Source: DAOUAJ01 sp034433615
Lineage (GTDB): Bacteria > Chloroflexota > Anaerolineae > DUEN01
Assembly: GCA_034433615.1 (NCBI GenBank)
Contig: DAOUAJ010000103.1
Span: 1 to 39,794 of the forward strand
Direction: 5' to 3'
Length of the DNA: 39,794 bases
Each line of letters starts with the position of its first letter. The stretch's first letter is position 1. A model generated the notes under the pieces. It did no database searches. It was not told the origin of the DNA and saw only the letters and a list, made by a program, of their open reading frames with translations. Of the stretch, positions 32,391 to 39,794 are shown one piece after another. A program made the position numbers and the translations under genes.

Positions 32391-35084
32391 ATGACGGTAG
32401 TACGACGAGAGATGCCCGCACACGGTGGCACGTTGGTGGATCGTGTGTTGCACGGCGTGTTGCGGGAGGCAGCGCTGGAACGGGCCCAGCATCTGCCACG
32501 TGTTGAATTGACGCCCATGGCCGTCTCTGACCTGGAGTTGATTGCTGTGGGAGCCTTCAGCCCGCTGACGGGGTTCATGACGCAGGCCCAGTACGATGCC
32601 GTGGTCGAGGAGATGCGCCTGCCTAGTGGGCTGGCCTGGACCATCCCGATCACACTGCCCGTGGACAGGGAGACGGCCGATCGGCTGCGCGAGGGCCAGG
32701 AGGTGGCGCTGGTGGAGCGGTTAGAAGACGGCCGCCAGCACATCCTCGGCATCCTGGAGCTATCTGAGCGGTTCACCTATGACAAAGCGCGCGAGGCCGA
32801 GAAGGTCTACCGCACCATCGAGGACGAGCATCCCGGCGTGGCTCGCCTCTATCGCCAGGGGGATGTCTACCTGGCAGGGGACATCTATCTGATTGATCGC
32901 CCGGCGCGCCTGGAGTTCCCTGAGCTGCGGCACGACCCGGCCCAAACCCGGCGCATGTTCGCCAGCCGGGGGTGGCGGCGCATCGTCGCCTTCCAGACGC
33001 GTAACCCCATCCATCGGGCGCACGAATACATTCAGAAGACGGCGCTGGAGATCGTGGACGGCCTCTTCCTGCACCCTCTGGTGGGGGAGACCAAGCCCGA
33101 CGACATCCCGGCCGACGTGCGCATCGCCAGCTACCGGGCCATCCTGCGCGACTACTATCCACCAGACCGGGTGTTGCTGGGGGTGTTTCCGGCCGCCATG
33201 CGCTACGCCGGGCCGCGAGAGGCCATCTTCCACGCTATCTGCCGCCAGAACTACGGCTGCACCCATTTCATCGTAGGCCGCGATCATGCCGGCGTGGGCG
33301 ACTACTACGGCACCTACGACGCGCACCGCATCTTCGATGAGTTTACCCCGGCCGAGCTGGCCATCACCCCCCTGTTCTTCGATCACACTTTCTACTGTCG
33401 CAAGTGTGGTGGTATCGTCAGCGCCAAGACGTGCCCCCACGGCCCTAAGGATCACGTGATCCTGAGTGGGACGCAGGTGCGTCAGATGTTGATGGCGGGG
33501 CAGCCGCTGCCGGAGGAGTTTACCCGCCCTGAAGTCAGCCGGGTGCTCATCGAGGGGATGCGCGCATGGGCAGCAGCCCAGCCAGCTACCGCGTCACCGG
33601 CTGCTCAGGCAACTACGGCGTCGTCGGCGCCCCAGGTAGCCGTAGCGTCATCGGTCCCTCAAACAGCCGTCGCGCGCCCCGGCGCGAGAGGGCAGATGCC
33701 CCGTCGCCTGTTCGTGATCGGCCTGGACTGCGCCGAACCGTCGCTGGTGTTTGAGCGCTGGCGCGATGAGTTGCCCAACCTCTCGCGCCTGATGGCAGAG
33801 GGCGCCTATGGCCGGCTGCGCAGTTGCGACCCACCCATTACCGTGCCGGCCTGGTCCTCCATGCTCGCCAGCAAGGACCCCGGCCAGCTCGGCTGCTACG
33901 GGTTCCATAACCGGGCTGATTACACGTACCAGAAGATGTCTATCGCCAGCGCCAACGTTATCAAGCACGACCGGGTGTGGGACATCCTGAGCCGCCTGGG
34001 ACGGCGTAGCATCGTCGTCAGCGTGCCTCAGACCTACCCCGTGAAGCCCCTTAACGGCCTGATGGTTAGCGATTTCCTGACACCCAGCACGCAGGTGCAG
34101 TACACTTACCCGGCCGAGCTGAAGCAGGAGATCGAGAACCTGGTCGGCGAGTACGAGTTCGACGTCCACGACTTCCGCACCGACGACAAGGAGCGGCTGC
34201 TGCGGGACATTTACCGCATGACCGAGAAGCGGTTCACACTGATCAAGCACCTGATGCGTTACAAGCCGTGGGACTTCTTCATGTTCGTGGAGATCGGCGT
34301 GGATCGTATTCACCACGCCTTCTGGAAGTTCATGGATCCAGAGCACCCCAAGCATGAGCCAGGAAACCCCTTCATCCACGCCATCCGTGACTATTACCGC
34401 TACGTGGATCGGGAGATCGGCCAATTGTTGGGGCTGCTGGACGACGATGTGATCGTGTTGGTCATCTCCGACCACGGCGCGCAGAGGATGGACGGCGGCT
34501 TCTGCGTCAACGAATGGCTTATCCAGGAAGGCTATCTGACGTTAAAGGAAAAGCCAGCCGGCATGGCGCCACTGGACAAGTGCGAGGTAGACTGGACGAA
34601 CACTAAAGCCTGGGCGGCTGGCGGCTACTACGGCCGCATCTTCCTCAACGTCCAGGGTCGTGAGCCGCAGGGGGTGATTCCGCCCGAGAACTACGAGCGG
34701 GAGCGAAACGTTCTCAAGGCGAAGTTGGAGGCCACCACGGACCCCATGGGACGGCTCATAGGCACCGTGGCGCTGCGGCCCGAGGAGATCTACCGTGAAG
34801 TGCATGGTATCCCGCCCGACCTCATCGTCTACTTCGGCAATCTACTGTGGCGCTCCGTGGGCTCCGTCGGCATCGGAGCCATCCACACCTTCGAGAACGA
34901 CACAGGGCCAGATGAGGCGAACCATGCGCCTGACGGCCTCTTCATCTGGTACGATCCGCGTCAGCGCCTGGGCGGTCGGGAGCTGACCGGGCTGCACCTG
35001 GAGGATATGGCGCCCACGATGCTGTCTTTGATGGGCATCGAGCCCCCCACGACGATGGAGGGGCACGTCGTGCGTCTGCTTTGA
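32391..35084 (+). CDS. sat: ATP sulfurylase fused to alkaline-phosphatase-superfamily phosphodiesterase
   Basis: The 897-residue protein has two complete enzymes in one frame. Residues 1-393 are ATP sulfurylase (sulfate + ATP to APS + PPi, or the reverse). They carry QTRNPIHRAHE (202-212), GRDHAG (296-301) and a zinc site C336, C339, C348, H350. A 40-residue Ala/Thr/Ser/Pro/Val linker (394-435) has imperfect repeats. Residues 436-897 form a type I phosphodiesterase/nucleotide pyrophosphatase-like domain with Asp446 (VIGLD), nucleophile Thr484 (ITVPAW), Asp638 and His642 (VDRIHH), Asp694-His695 (SDHG) and His845 (NHAPDG). There is no signal peptide, so both act in the cytoplasm. The ATG is preceded by GAGGAG. 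Coupling of APS or PPi chemistry to hydrolysis is inferred. Confidence 0.88.
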   Translation: MTVVRREMPAHGGTLVDRVLHGVLREAALERAQHLPRVELTPMAVSDLELIAVGAFSPLTGFMTQAQYDAVVEEMRLPSGLAWTIPITLPVDRETADRLREGQEVALVERLEDGRQHILGILELSERFTYDKAREAEKVYRTIEDEHPGVARLYRQGDVYLAGDIYLIDRPARLEFPELRHDPAQTRRMFASRGWRRIVAFQTRNPIHRAHEYIQKTALEIVDGLFLHPLVGETKPDDIPADVRIASYRAILRDYYPPDRVLLGVFPAAMRYAGPREAIFHAICRQNYGCTHFIVGRDHAGVGDYYGTYDAHRIFDEFTPAELAITPLFFDHTFYCRKCGGIVSAKTCPHGPKDHVILSGTQVRQMLMAGQPLPEEFTRPEVSRVLIEGMRAWAAAQPATASPAAQATTASSAPQVAVASSVPQTAVARPGARGQMPRRLFVIGLDCAEPSLVFERWRDELPNLSRLMAEGAYGRLRSCDPPITVPAWSSMLASKDPGQLGCYGFHNRADYTYQKMSIASANVIKHDRVWDILSRLGRRSIVVSVPQTYPVKPLNGLMVSDFLTPSTQVQYTYPAELKQEIENLVGEYEFDVHDFRTDDKERLLRDIYRMTEKRFTLIKHLMRYKPWDFFMFVEIGVDRIHHAFWKFMDPEHPKHEPGNPFIHAIRDYYRYVDREIGQLLGLLDDDVIVLVISDHGAQRMDGGFCVNEWLIQEGYLTLKEKPAGMAPLDKCEVDWTNTKAWAAGGYYGRIFLNVQGREPQGVIPPENYERERNVLKAKLEATTDPMGRLIGTVALRPEEIYREVHGIPPDLIVYFGNLLWRSVGSVGIGAIHTFENDTGPDEANHAPDGLFIWYDPRQRLGGRELTGLHLEDMAPTMLSLMGIEPPTTMEGHVVRLL

Positions 35085-35386
35085 AAACAGCAGTCAGCCA
35101 TCAGCCATCAGCGATTAGCGATTAGCCACTCTGGCTGAAAGCTGACCACTAACTGCTGACGGCTGATCGCTTTTCATTGGCCGTGGCGCCACACCCGGCA
35201 TGAGGAACTGTCCTGAAAATCGCCCCCCCTGCGATGGGTGAAGGTCTCCCGACCGAGCCCTTTTCGCCTCGGTCAGCCTGTCCTGGCCGACAGGCCAGGG
35301 GAGACCTTCGGCGATCAAGGCGGTTTTCATGCGCCGTGGCGCCACCCGTGGCGTGAGGAACGCTGGGATTGTGGTAGGGAGAAGAG
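35085..35386. repeat. Repeat-rich gap: heptamer tandem repeat and copy B of the dispersed repeat
   Basis: No gene is seen. At 35091-35125 there are five heptamers (CAGTCAG, CCATCAG twice, CGATTAG twice). At 35171-35210 and 35324-35361 two direct copies of a core (TTTTCATNGGCCGTGGCGCC type) frame a strongly structured centre. The centre has an outer stem 35240-35250 / 35299-35309 (11 perfect pairs), an inner hairpin 35251-35257 / 35268-35274 and a second hairpin 35276-35282 / 35289-35295. Together they form a three-way junction of 70 bases. The core is shared with 6915-6964. Confidence 0.65.
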
Positions 35387-36955
35387 ATGCGGCGGTTCCT
35401 GGGCGGCTTAGGGTTGCTGGGCTTGCTGTTGGCCTGGCTGCTGGTGGGAGCCGGGGCCGCTCCCTCACCCCCAGGCATGACAGTAGCGTTCGCCCCCGGC
35501 GAGGTGTTGGTGCAGTGGCGGACGGGCGTGCCCGCCGCTGAAGTACAGACGCTGCTGGCATCCGAGGGTGCAAAGCGGATTAGCACCATCAAGCAGATCG
35601 GTGTGGACCGCCTGCGCGTGCCTGTCGGCCAGGAGTGGAAAACCATCGCGCGCCTCAGTGCTGACCCGCGCGTGGCCTTCGCCGAGCCGAACTACATCGC
35701 CCAGGCGGCCGGCAGGCCCAATGATCCGGAATACTGGCGCCAGTGGAATATGGAACAGATCGCCGCGCCCGGCGCCTGGGATGTGGCGAAGGGAGACTCT
35801 AACCTGATCATCGCCGTAATTGACTCCGGCGCGGACGTCAATCACCCGGACTTGAAAGGACGTCTGCTCAATGGATGGGATTACGTGCGCGGCGACGCGA
35901 TCCCCGACGATGAGTATGGTCATGGCACTCACGTGGCTGGGGTCCTTGGCGCGGTCACCAACAACGGATTGGGAGTGGCGGGGACGTCCTGGTACGGCCG
36001 GCTGCTCTTATACAAGGTGCTAGACAAAAACGGTTACGGCACCTACGCGGACATCGCCTCCGCCATCGTCTCTGCGCAGGGGAACGGCGCACGCATCATC
36101 AATCTTAGCCTGGGGGGGAGCACATCCAGCCAAACGCTACTCAACGCGGTGAACGCAGCCTATGAGGCGGGTATCTTGCTGGTGGGGGCAACAGGCAATG
36201 ACAACGGGGCGGTCAGATATCCGGCGGCCTACTCTCAGGTGGTAGCCGTGGCGGCCACTACGAACCTGGATCGTCACGCCTGGTACAGCAACTACGGCCC
36301 AGAAGTGGACGTGGCAGCGCCAGGAGGCTTGCCTGAAAGTGCGATCTACAGCACAATCCCCGGCAAAAGTTACGGCTTTCTCTATGGCACCTCGATGTCG
36401 GCTGCGCACGTGTCCGGCCTGGCTACTCTGGTCTGGTCCCTGGCACCAACGCTCTCGCGCGATGCCGTGCGCCAGGTCATCGAAGCGACGGCAGAGAAGG
36501 TAGATAGTATTTCGCATCCCTACACCGGTGGACGCAATAACTATCTAGGGTATGGACGCATTAACGCTGAGATAGCACTGCGCAGCACTATGTCGCCTCA
36601 AATCAACGCTTCGCTGACAGAGATCCTGGCTATCGTGGCTCCCAATCAGCCTATGATGACGCGATCGGTCCTCCTGGAGAACCCCAGTCTGCAGCCGATA
36701 AGCTGGCAAGCTCAGGTGCTGGCGGGTAGCCGCTGGCTCTCTCTGACGCCGCCGATTTCCGGCACTCTGGTCTACCCGGCCACGGCCTCCCTTTCCCTCA
36801 CGATGAACGCGGCCGGGATGAGCCCCGGTGCTTACTCAGGTCTCGTGCGCATCACGGGCAGCGGCGGCAGCGGGGGACAGCAAGTGGATATCTATGTGCA
36901 GCTTCAGGTGGTCTCACAACTGCAACGCATCTTTGTGCCTGCCATCTTGCACTGA
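35387..36955 (+). CDS. Secreted subtilisin-family serine protease (S8)
   Basis: The 522-residue preproenzyme has a signal peptide 1-25 and an I9-like propeptide (about 35-107, ending AEPNYIAQ). The S8 catalytic domain (about 115-395) has Asp146 (AVIDSGAD), His179 (HGTHVAG), oxyanion Asn271 (ATGND) and Ser336 (GTSMSAAHVSG). A C-terminal beta domain (about 400-522) is of the type that often binds surfaces or stabilises secreted proteases. It degrades proteins outside the cell, which could feed the peptide transporter nearby. The ATG follows AGGGAGAAG. It lies after the repeat block and is convergent with the next small membrane gene. Confidence 0.92.
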   Translation: MRRFLGGLGLLGLLLAWLLVGAGAAPSPPGMTVAFAPGEVLVQWRTGVPAAEVQTLLASEGAKRISTIKQIGVDRLRVPVGQEWKTIARLSADPRVAFAEPNYIAQAAGRPNDPEYWRQWNMEQIAAPGAWDVAKGDSNLIIAVIDSGADVNHPDLKGRLLNGWDYVRGDAIPDDEYGHGTHVAGVLGAVTNNGLGVAGTSWYGRLLLYKVLDKNGYGTYADIASAIVSAQGNGARIINLSLGGSTSSQTLLNAVNAAYEAGILLVGATGNDNGAVRYPAAYSQVVAVAATTNLDRHAWYSNYGPEVDVAAPGGLPESAIYSTIPGKSYGFLYGTSMSAAHVSGLATLVWSLAPTLSRDAVRQVIEATAEKVDSISHPYTGGRNNYLGYGRINAEIALRSTMSPQINASLTEILAIVAPNQPMMTRSVLLENPSLQPISWQAQVLAGSRWLSLTPPISGTLVYPATASLSLTMNAAGMSPGAYSGLVRITGSGGSGGQQVDIYVQLQVVSQLQRIFVPAILH

Positions 36956-37045
36956 CTCGCATTGCGTCAAGGTGCGAGGCCCTTTCACGCCGCAAAAGTG
37001 CGTCGTACCTCATGCACCCCATCCGCATGGGAGGTCTCGGCCGGG

Positions 37046-37411
37046 CTACCCTGCCGTCACCACAGCCCGCAGGATCAGTCCCATCAGCACGAGCGTGGCC
37101 GCCGCGTAGATCAACGTCTCGGAACGCTCTTCGCGGCCATGCGTGTACGCATAAACACCCGGTATCATCAGCATGCTGACGACACCATACAGGACATGAA
37201 CCGTTCGCTCCGGTCGGAGGCCACTCAACCAGAGGTACGCTCCCAGCCCACCCTGCGCCATAAGCAGTAGCTCAAAAATGGCCAGCGCGCCCCAATAACT
37301 GGGGCTTATCCCTTGCCGTCGGGCAAAGCGCCACCAGCTCCAGACTGCCAGAGCGACGGCGTAGTACAATACCGTGTTCGCCAACCGGGCATGAACGTCA
37401 GTGAACGACAT
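37046..37411 (-). CDS. Small four-helix membrane protein
   Basis: From ATG 37411 it has 121 residues with four hydrophobic helices and two His near helix ends (TDVHARLANT and TVHVLYGV). The paired His in a four-helix bundle recall heme-binding membrane proteins, but no family is assigned. GAGGTC lies about 11 bases before the ATG. The frame is open 17 codons upstream without a better start. It is convergent with the subtilase gene. Confidence 0.6.
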   Translation of the reverse strand: MSFTDVHARLANTVLYYAVALAVWSWWRFARRQGISPSYWGALAIFELLLMAQGGLGAYLWLSGLRPERTVHVLYGVVSMLMIPGVYAYTHGREERSETLIYAAATLVLMGLILRAVVTAG

Positions 37412-37539
37412 GAACTTTGATGACCTCGTTTTTGAGATTCGGTACGGAATATAACATCGCATGACTGAAGAAACAAGCCTGGCCGGCAGGCCATCCAGGG
37501 CTTTCCCAAAGGTAACTTATCTCTCAACGTGGAGGATCC

Positions 37540-37769
37540 ATGCGTACAACCAAAATCACCTTGATCGGGGCCGGCAGCACCAGCTTTGGCCTCAGCACCC
37601 TCCAGGACATCATCGCCCACGCTGATGCCCTGCGCGGTAGCAGATCGTGTTGGCCGACGTTAACGCCGACACTCTGGGGTTAATGACCAGCGTGGCCCAA
37701 GGCCTGAACGCCGAGGCCAAAGCGCGTATAATATCAGGGGTGCTGTGGTCAAGCCAATCTCAGAGCTGA
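37540..37769 (+). pseudogene. Remnant of a GH4-family glycosidase gene
   Basis: A good start (GGAGG then ATG 37540) opens MRTTKITLIGAGSTSFGLS, the NAD-binding opening of glycoside hydrolase family 4 enzymes. After about 34 codons (37639-37643) one base is missing and the match continues in the next frame as IVLADVNADTLGLMTSVAQ up to about 37730. There the family match ends. The rest of the gene (about 370 codons in an intact GH4) is absent. The shared end lies next to a TATAAT (37727-37732) before lgt. Confidence 0.75.
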
Positions 37770-37816
37770 AAGAACCGGGAGATGAATTTTGAGGGAAAAG
37801 AGGTGATCGTACCCTG

Positions 37817-38620
37817 ATGTTTAGATTCACACCCAACCCCATCCTGTTGCAGATCGGACCGTTCACCCTGCGCTGGTACGGCCTGTTGATCGTGATCGGC
37901 GCCCTTCTGGCGGCGGGGTCTGCCGCCCGCCTGGCCCGGCGCTGGGGCTACGACCCCGACCACGTCTGGGGTGCCCTCCTCTGGTGCTTAGGCTTCGGTA
38001 TCGTCGGCGCCCGCATCCAGTACGTCCTCAGCGCCGCGCTGGAAAATCCGGCCGTGCGCCAGATGTACCTGAGCAATCCTATCAGCATCCTCGCTACCTG
38101 GGAAGGCGGCCTCGGCATCTACGGCGCGCTCCTAGGTGGCATCGTGGGCCTCGCCATCTATGCCCGCCGGGCCGCTATCCCCCTCTGGAAACTGGCCAAC
38201 TTCGTCATAGTCGGCGTCCCGTTAGCTCAGGCCCTGGGACGTTGGGGCAACTTCTTCAACCAGGAGCTCTACGGCGCTCCCACCACCCTGCCCTGGGCCA
38301 TCACGATTGACCCCTCCCACCGGTTGCCCGGCTACGAGGCGTTCTCCACCTTCCATCCGACCTTCCTGTACGAGTCGCTGTGGAACCTGGCTGGCTTCGC
38401 TCTCCTCTTTTGGCTGGTCTGGCGCTATGGTGATCGCCTGCTGGACGGGGAGGTGGTCGGGCTGTATGCCATCTGGTACCCCACCGGCCGCTTTTTAGTG
38501 GAATTTGTGCGCCTGGGCTACACCCACATCGGCGGGCTGACTCCGGCACAATGGCTCTCGCTGCTGGTCGCGGTCATCGCCGCTGCTGTCACAATTTACC
38601 GGCGCGCAGCGGGCACGTGA
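37817..38620 (+). CDS. lgt: Prolipoprotein diacylglyceryl transferase (Lgt)
   Basis: Lgt moves a diacylglyceryl group from phosphatidylglycerol to the lipobox Cys of prelipoproteins, the first step of lipoprotein maturation at the membrane. The 267 residues include about seven hydrophobic helices, the family signature GRWGNFFNQE (141-150) with the essential Arg, HPTFLYES and the C-terminal GLYAIWYPTGRFLVEFVR. TATAAT at 37727-37732 may drive it, although the -35 region is poor. GAGG is found at 37800-37803 before the ATG. It opens an envelope cluster with a heptose-type adenylyltransferase and murJ. Confidence 0.95.
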   Translation: MFRFTPNPILLQIGPFTLRWYGLLIVIGALLAAGSAARLARRWGYDPDHVWGALLWCLGFGIVGARIQYVLSAALENPAVRQMYLSNPISILATWEGGLGIYGALLGGIVGLAIYARRAAIPLWKLANFVIVGVPLAQALGRWGNFFNQELYGAPTTLPWAITIDPSHRLPGYEAFSTFHPTFLYESLWNLAGFALLFWLVWRYGDRLLDGEVVGLYAIWYPTGRFLVEFVRLGYTHIGGLTPAQWLSLLVAVIAAAVTIYRRAAGT

Positions 38621-38662
38621 TGCGTAAAGCGTGATCCGTGAGTTTACGGTTTACGCATCACG
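38616..38662 (+). terminator. Stem-loop at the end of lgt
   Basis: CGTGATGCGTAAA (38616-38628) and TTTACGCATCACG (38650-38662) are exact complements (13 pairs) around 21 bases. They are followed by TTTTCGTTTTT (38663-38673). The stem includes the lgt stop codon. It should terminate lgt transcription, or attenuate reading into the next gene, which starts immediately after. Confidence 0.6.
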
Positions 38663-38674
38663 TTTTCGTTTTTG

Positions 38675-39214
38675 ATGAGGGTGCGCAATTTGGGCGAACT
38701 AGTGACGTTAACGGAAGCCATCGAGCGGCGGGCAGCCTGGCGAACAGCCGGGCGGATCGTCGTTCTCACCAACGGCTGCTTCGATCTGCTGCACGCGGGG
38801 CATGTGGATTACCTGACCCGCGCCCGCGCGTTGGGGGATGCACTGATCGTGGGGGTCAATGGTGATGCCAGCGTGCGCCGCCTGAAAGGGCCAGGGCGCC
38901 CCCTGGTTCCCGCGCAGGAACGAGCGACCGTGGTCGCCGCGCTGGCCGCAGTGGACCTGGTCGTCATCTTCGAGACGGACACCGCCATCGAGCTGATACA
39001 GGCACTACAGCCCGACATCTACGCCAAGGGGGGCGACTGGGGTCAACCGGGCGGTCAGCAACTGCCGGAGCTGGAGGCCGCCCAGGCCGTGAGTGCCAAG
39101 GTGCACTACCTGCCTTACCTGCCCGGCTATTCCACGACCGCGCTGATCCAACGCATCGTCAGCCAAATGACTCCAGAGAGCTTCACGGTTCCAGGGAATG
39201 CGCCCCGTGAGTGA
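38675..39214 (+). CDS. rfaE2: Nucleotidyltransferase of the RfaE2/HldE C-domain type
   Basis: The 179-residue protein has the cytidylyltransferase fold with VLTNGCFDLLHAGHVDYL (30-47; HxGH at 40-43), VGVNGDASVRRLKGPGRP and YAKGGDW. This matches the D-beta-D-heptose 1-phosphate adenylyltransferase domain. In diderms it makes ADP-heptose for LPS. In a monoderm relative the sugar may go to other glycans. ATG 38675 directly follows the terminator T-run and lacks a ribosome site; GTG 38681 is an alternative. It overlaps murJ at its 3' end. No kinase (RfaE1) or heptose isomerase is in the window. Confidence 0.85.
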   Translation: MRVRNLGELVTLTEAIERRAAWRTAGRIVVLTNGCFDLLHAGHVDYLTRARALGDALIVGVNGDASVRRLKGPGRPLVPAQERATVVAALAAVDLVVIFETDTAIELIQALQPDIYAKGGDWGQPGGQQLPELEAAQAVSAKVHYLPYLPGYSTTALIQRIVSQMTPESFTVPGNAPRE

Positions 39215-39794
39215 ACTGGCCACCACCCTCCCCCCGTCTGAGACGACGGCCCCCAGCGAGATCGCTCGTTCGGCCGGGATTCTGGCGCTGGGCAGCGTCA
39301 CCAGCCGGGCGTTAGGCCTGGCGCGCGAGACCCTCATCGCCGATCTGTTCGGCGCCACGGGGCCGGTGAGCGCGTTCCGCCTGGCCAGCCGCGTGCCGCT
39401 CATGATCTACGATCTGCTGGTCGGAGGCATGCTCAGCGCCGCGTTGGTACCTGTGTTGAGCGATTACGCCCGCCCCGAACGACGTCGCGAGCTATGGCCG
39501 GCCGCGTCCGCGGTGCTCAGCATCCTGGGCGCGCTGTTGGCCCTGCTCGTCGTCCTGCTGGAATTGCTCGCCCCGCAGGTGGCGTGGCTGCTGGGTGGCG
39601 GCTTCGACCCCGGGCTGCAGGCCGTGCTGACGCGCTCATTGCGCATTTTGACCCCCTCCGTGCTCCTCTTTGGGATGGCCGGCGGCGTCACGGCCATCCT
39701 CTACGCCCTCAAGCGTTTCACCCTGCCTGCCTTCGGCGCGGCCATATTCAACCTGGGCATCGTGGTCACCGTGATCCTGCTGGCCGGCCGGCTG
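39207..39794 (+). CDS. murJ: Lipid II flippase MurJ, N-terminal part
   Basis: The frame is open to the right edge (196 codons from GTG 39207). It shows the MurJ/MviN opening ARSAGILALGSVTSRALGLARETLIADLFGATGPVSAF and the next conserved blocks LLVGGMLSAALVPVLSDY and SLRILTPSVLLFG. MurJ moves lipid II across the membrane during peptidoglycan synthesis. GTG 39207 overlaps the end of the upstream gene (TGA at 39212-39214). AGGGAA lies nine bases before it, and ATG 39198 is the alternative. About 300 residues are missing beyond the edge. Confidence 0.9.
   Translation, partial: MSELATTLPPSETTAPSEIARSAGILALGSVTSRALGLARETLIADLFGATGPVSAFRLASRVPLMIYDLLVGGMLSAALVPVLSDYARPERRRELWPAASAVLSILGALLALLVVLLELLAPQVAWLLGGGFDPGLQAVLTRSLRILTPSVLLFGMAGGVTAILYALKRFTLPAFGAAIFNLGIVVTVILLAGRL

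Noticed and set aside
35091..35125. Heptamer array as a CRISPR array
   Set aside because: Units are only seven bases, contiguous and without spacers, and no cas genes are present.
37727..37732. TATAAT before lgt as a firm promoter
   Set aside because: The -10 word is perfect but no acceptable -35 box lies 16-18 bases upstream, so it is mentioned but not listed as a promoter.
1..39794. tRNA and rRNA genes
   Set aside because: No T-loop/acceptor pattern or rRNA-conserved segment was found on reading either strand. A covariance search would be needed to be certain.

Overview
The window looks like part of a chromosome from a GC-rich, probably Gram-positive-type (monoderm) environmental bacterium. 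A member of the Chloroflexota, most likely class Anaerolineae or a relative, fits best. This is an inference from style rather than from a marker gene. Secreted proteins carry long Thr/Pro-rich linkers (OppA-like lipoprotein, GH3 protein). There is an FHA-winged-helix regulator beside a Ser/Thr kinase, a membrane-embedded spermidine-synthase-like protein, archaemetzincin and AmrS relics, and GC-rich hairpin repeats between genes. No rRNA, tRNA, CRISPR array or complete transposon was seen.

Layout. 1-192 is the start of a secreted protein running off the left edge. 418-4191 (minus) is an inositol-catabolism unit, iolB, a coiled-coil nuclease-like gene, then iolD. It is read from a strong promoter whose -35 box abuts the -35 box of a divergent promoter for a large polytopic spermidine-synthase-like protein (4344-6788). 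After a repeat-rich gap comes an overlapping trio, HxlR regulator, metallo-beta-lactamase hydrolase and JAMM peptidase (7168-8728). 8832-12488 (minus) holds an FHA-wHTH regulator, hemW, a PHP-domain hydrolase and a small membrane protein. A Ser/Thr kinase is divergent from the regulator. 13631-18128 (minus) holds trmFO and a GH3-type secreted protein. 18385-20421 holds an unknown protein and a pyrimidine-nucleoside phosphorylase. 20457-21382 is a patch of broken small genes (DUF433/DUF5615-like scraps, a protease-like scrap, a frameshifted archaemetzincin) ending at an intact AmrS-type radical SAM gene.

22475-31791 is a complete peptide/oligopeptide-type ABC transporter operon (oppD, A, B, C, F order) starting at a near-perfect sigma70 promoter. 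A secreted multiheme c-type cytochrome gene lies between oppC and oppF. 31794-32156 is a small membrane protein. 32391-35084 encodes the most striking protein of the window, a complete ATP sulfurylase joined in frame to a complete alkaline-phosphatase-superfamily phosphodiesterase, behind its own promoter and a perfect leader palindrome. A structured repeat, a secreted subtilase and a small membrane protein follow. The right end is an envelope cluster: a GH4 relic, lgt, a heptose-phosphate-adenylyltransferase-like gene and the first 200 codons of murJ.

Themes. Uptake of organic nutrients (inositol, peptides, nucleosides), lipoprotein and cell-wall assembly (lgt, murJ, GH3), and protein phosphorylation signalling. 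A family of palindromic repeats (6901-7090, 10144-10220, 35171-35361) is dispersed between and once inside genes.
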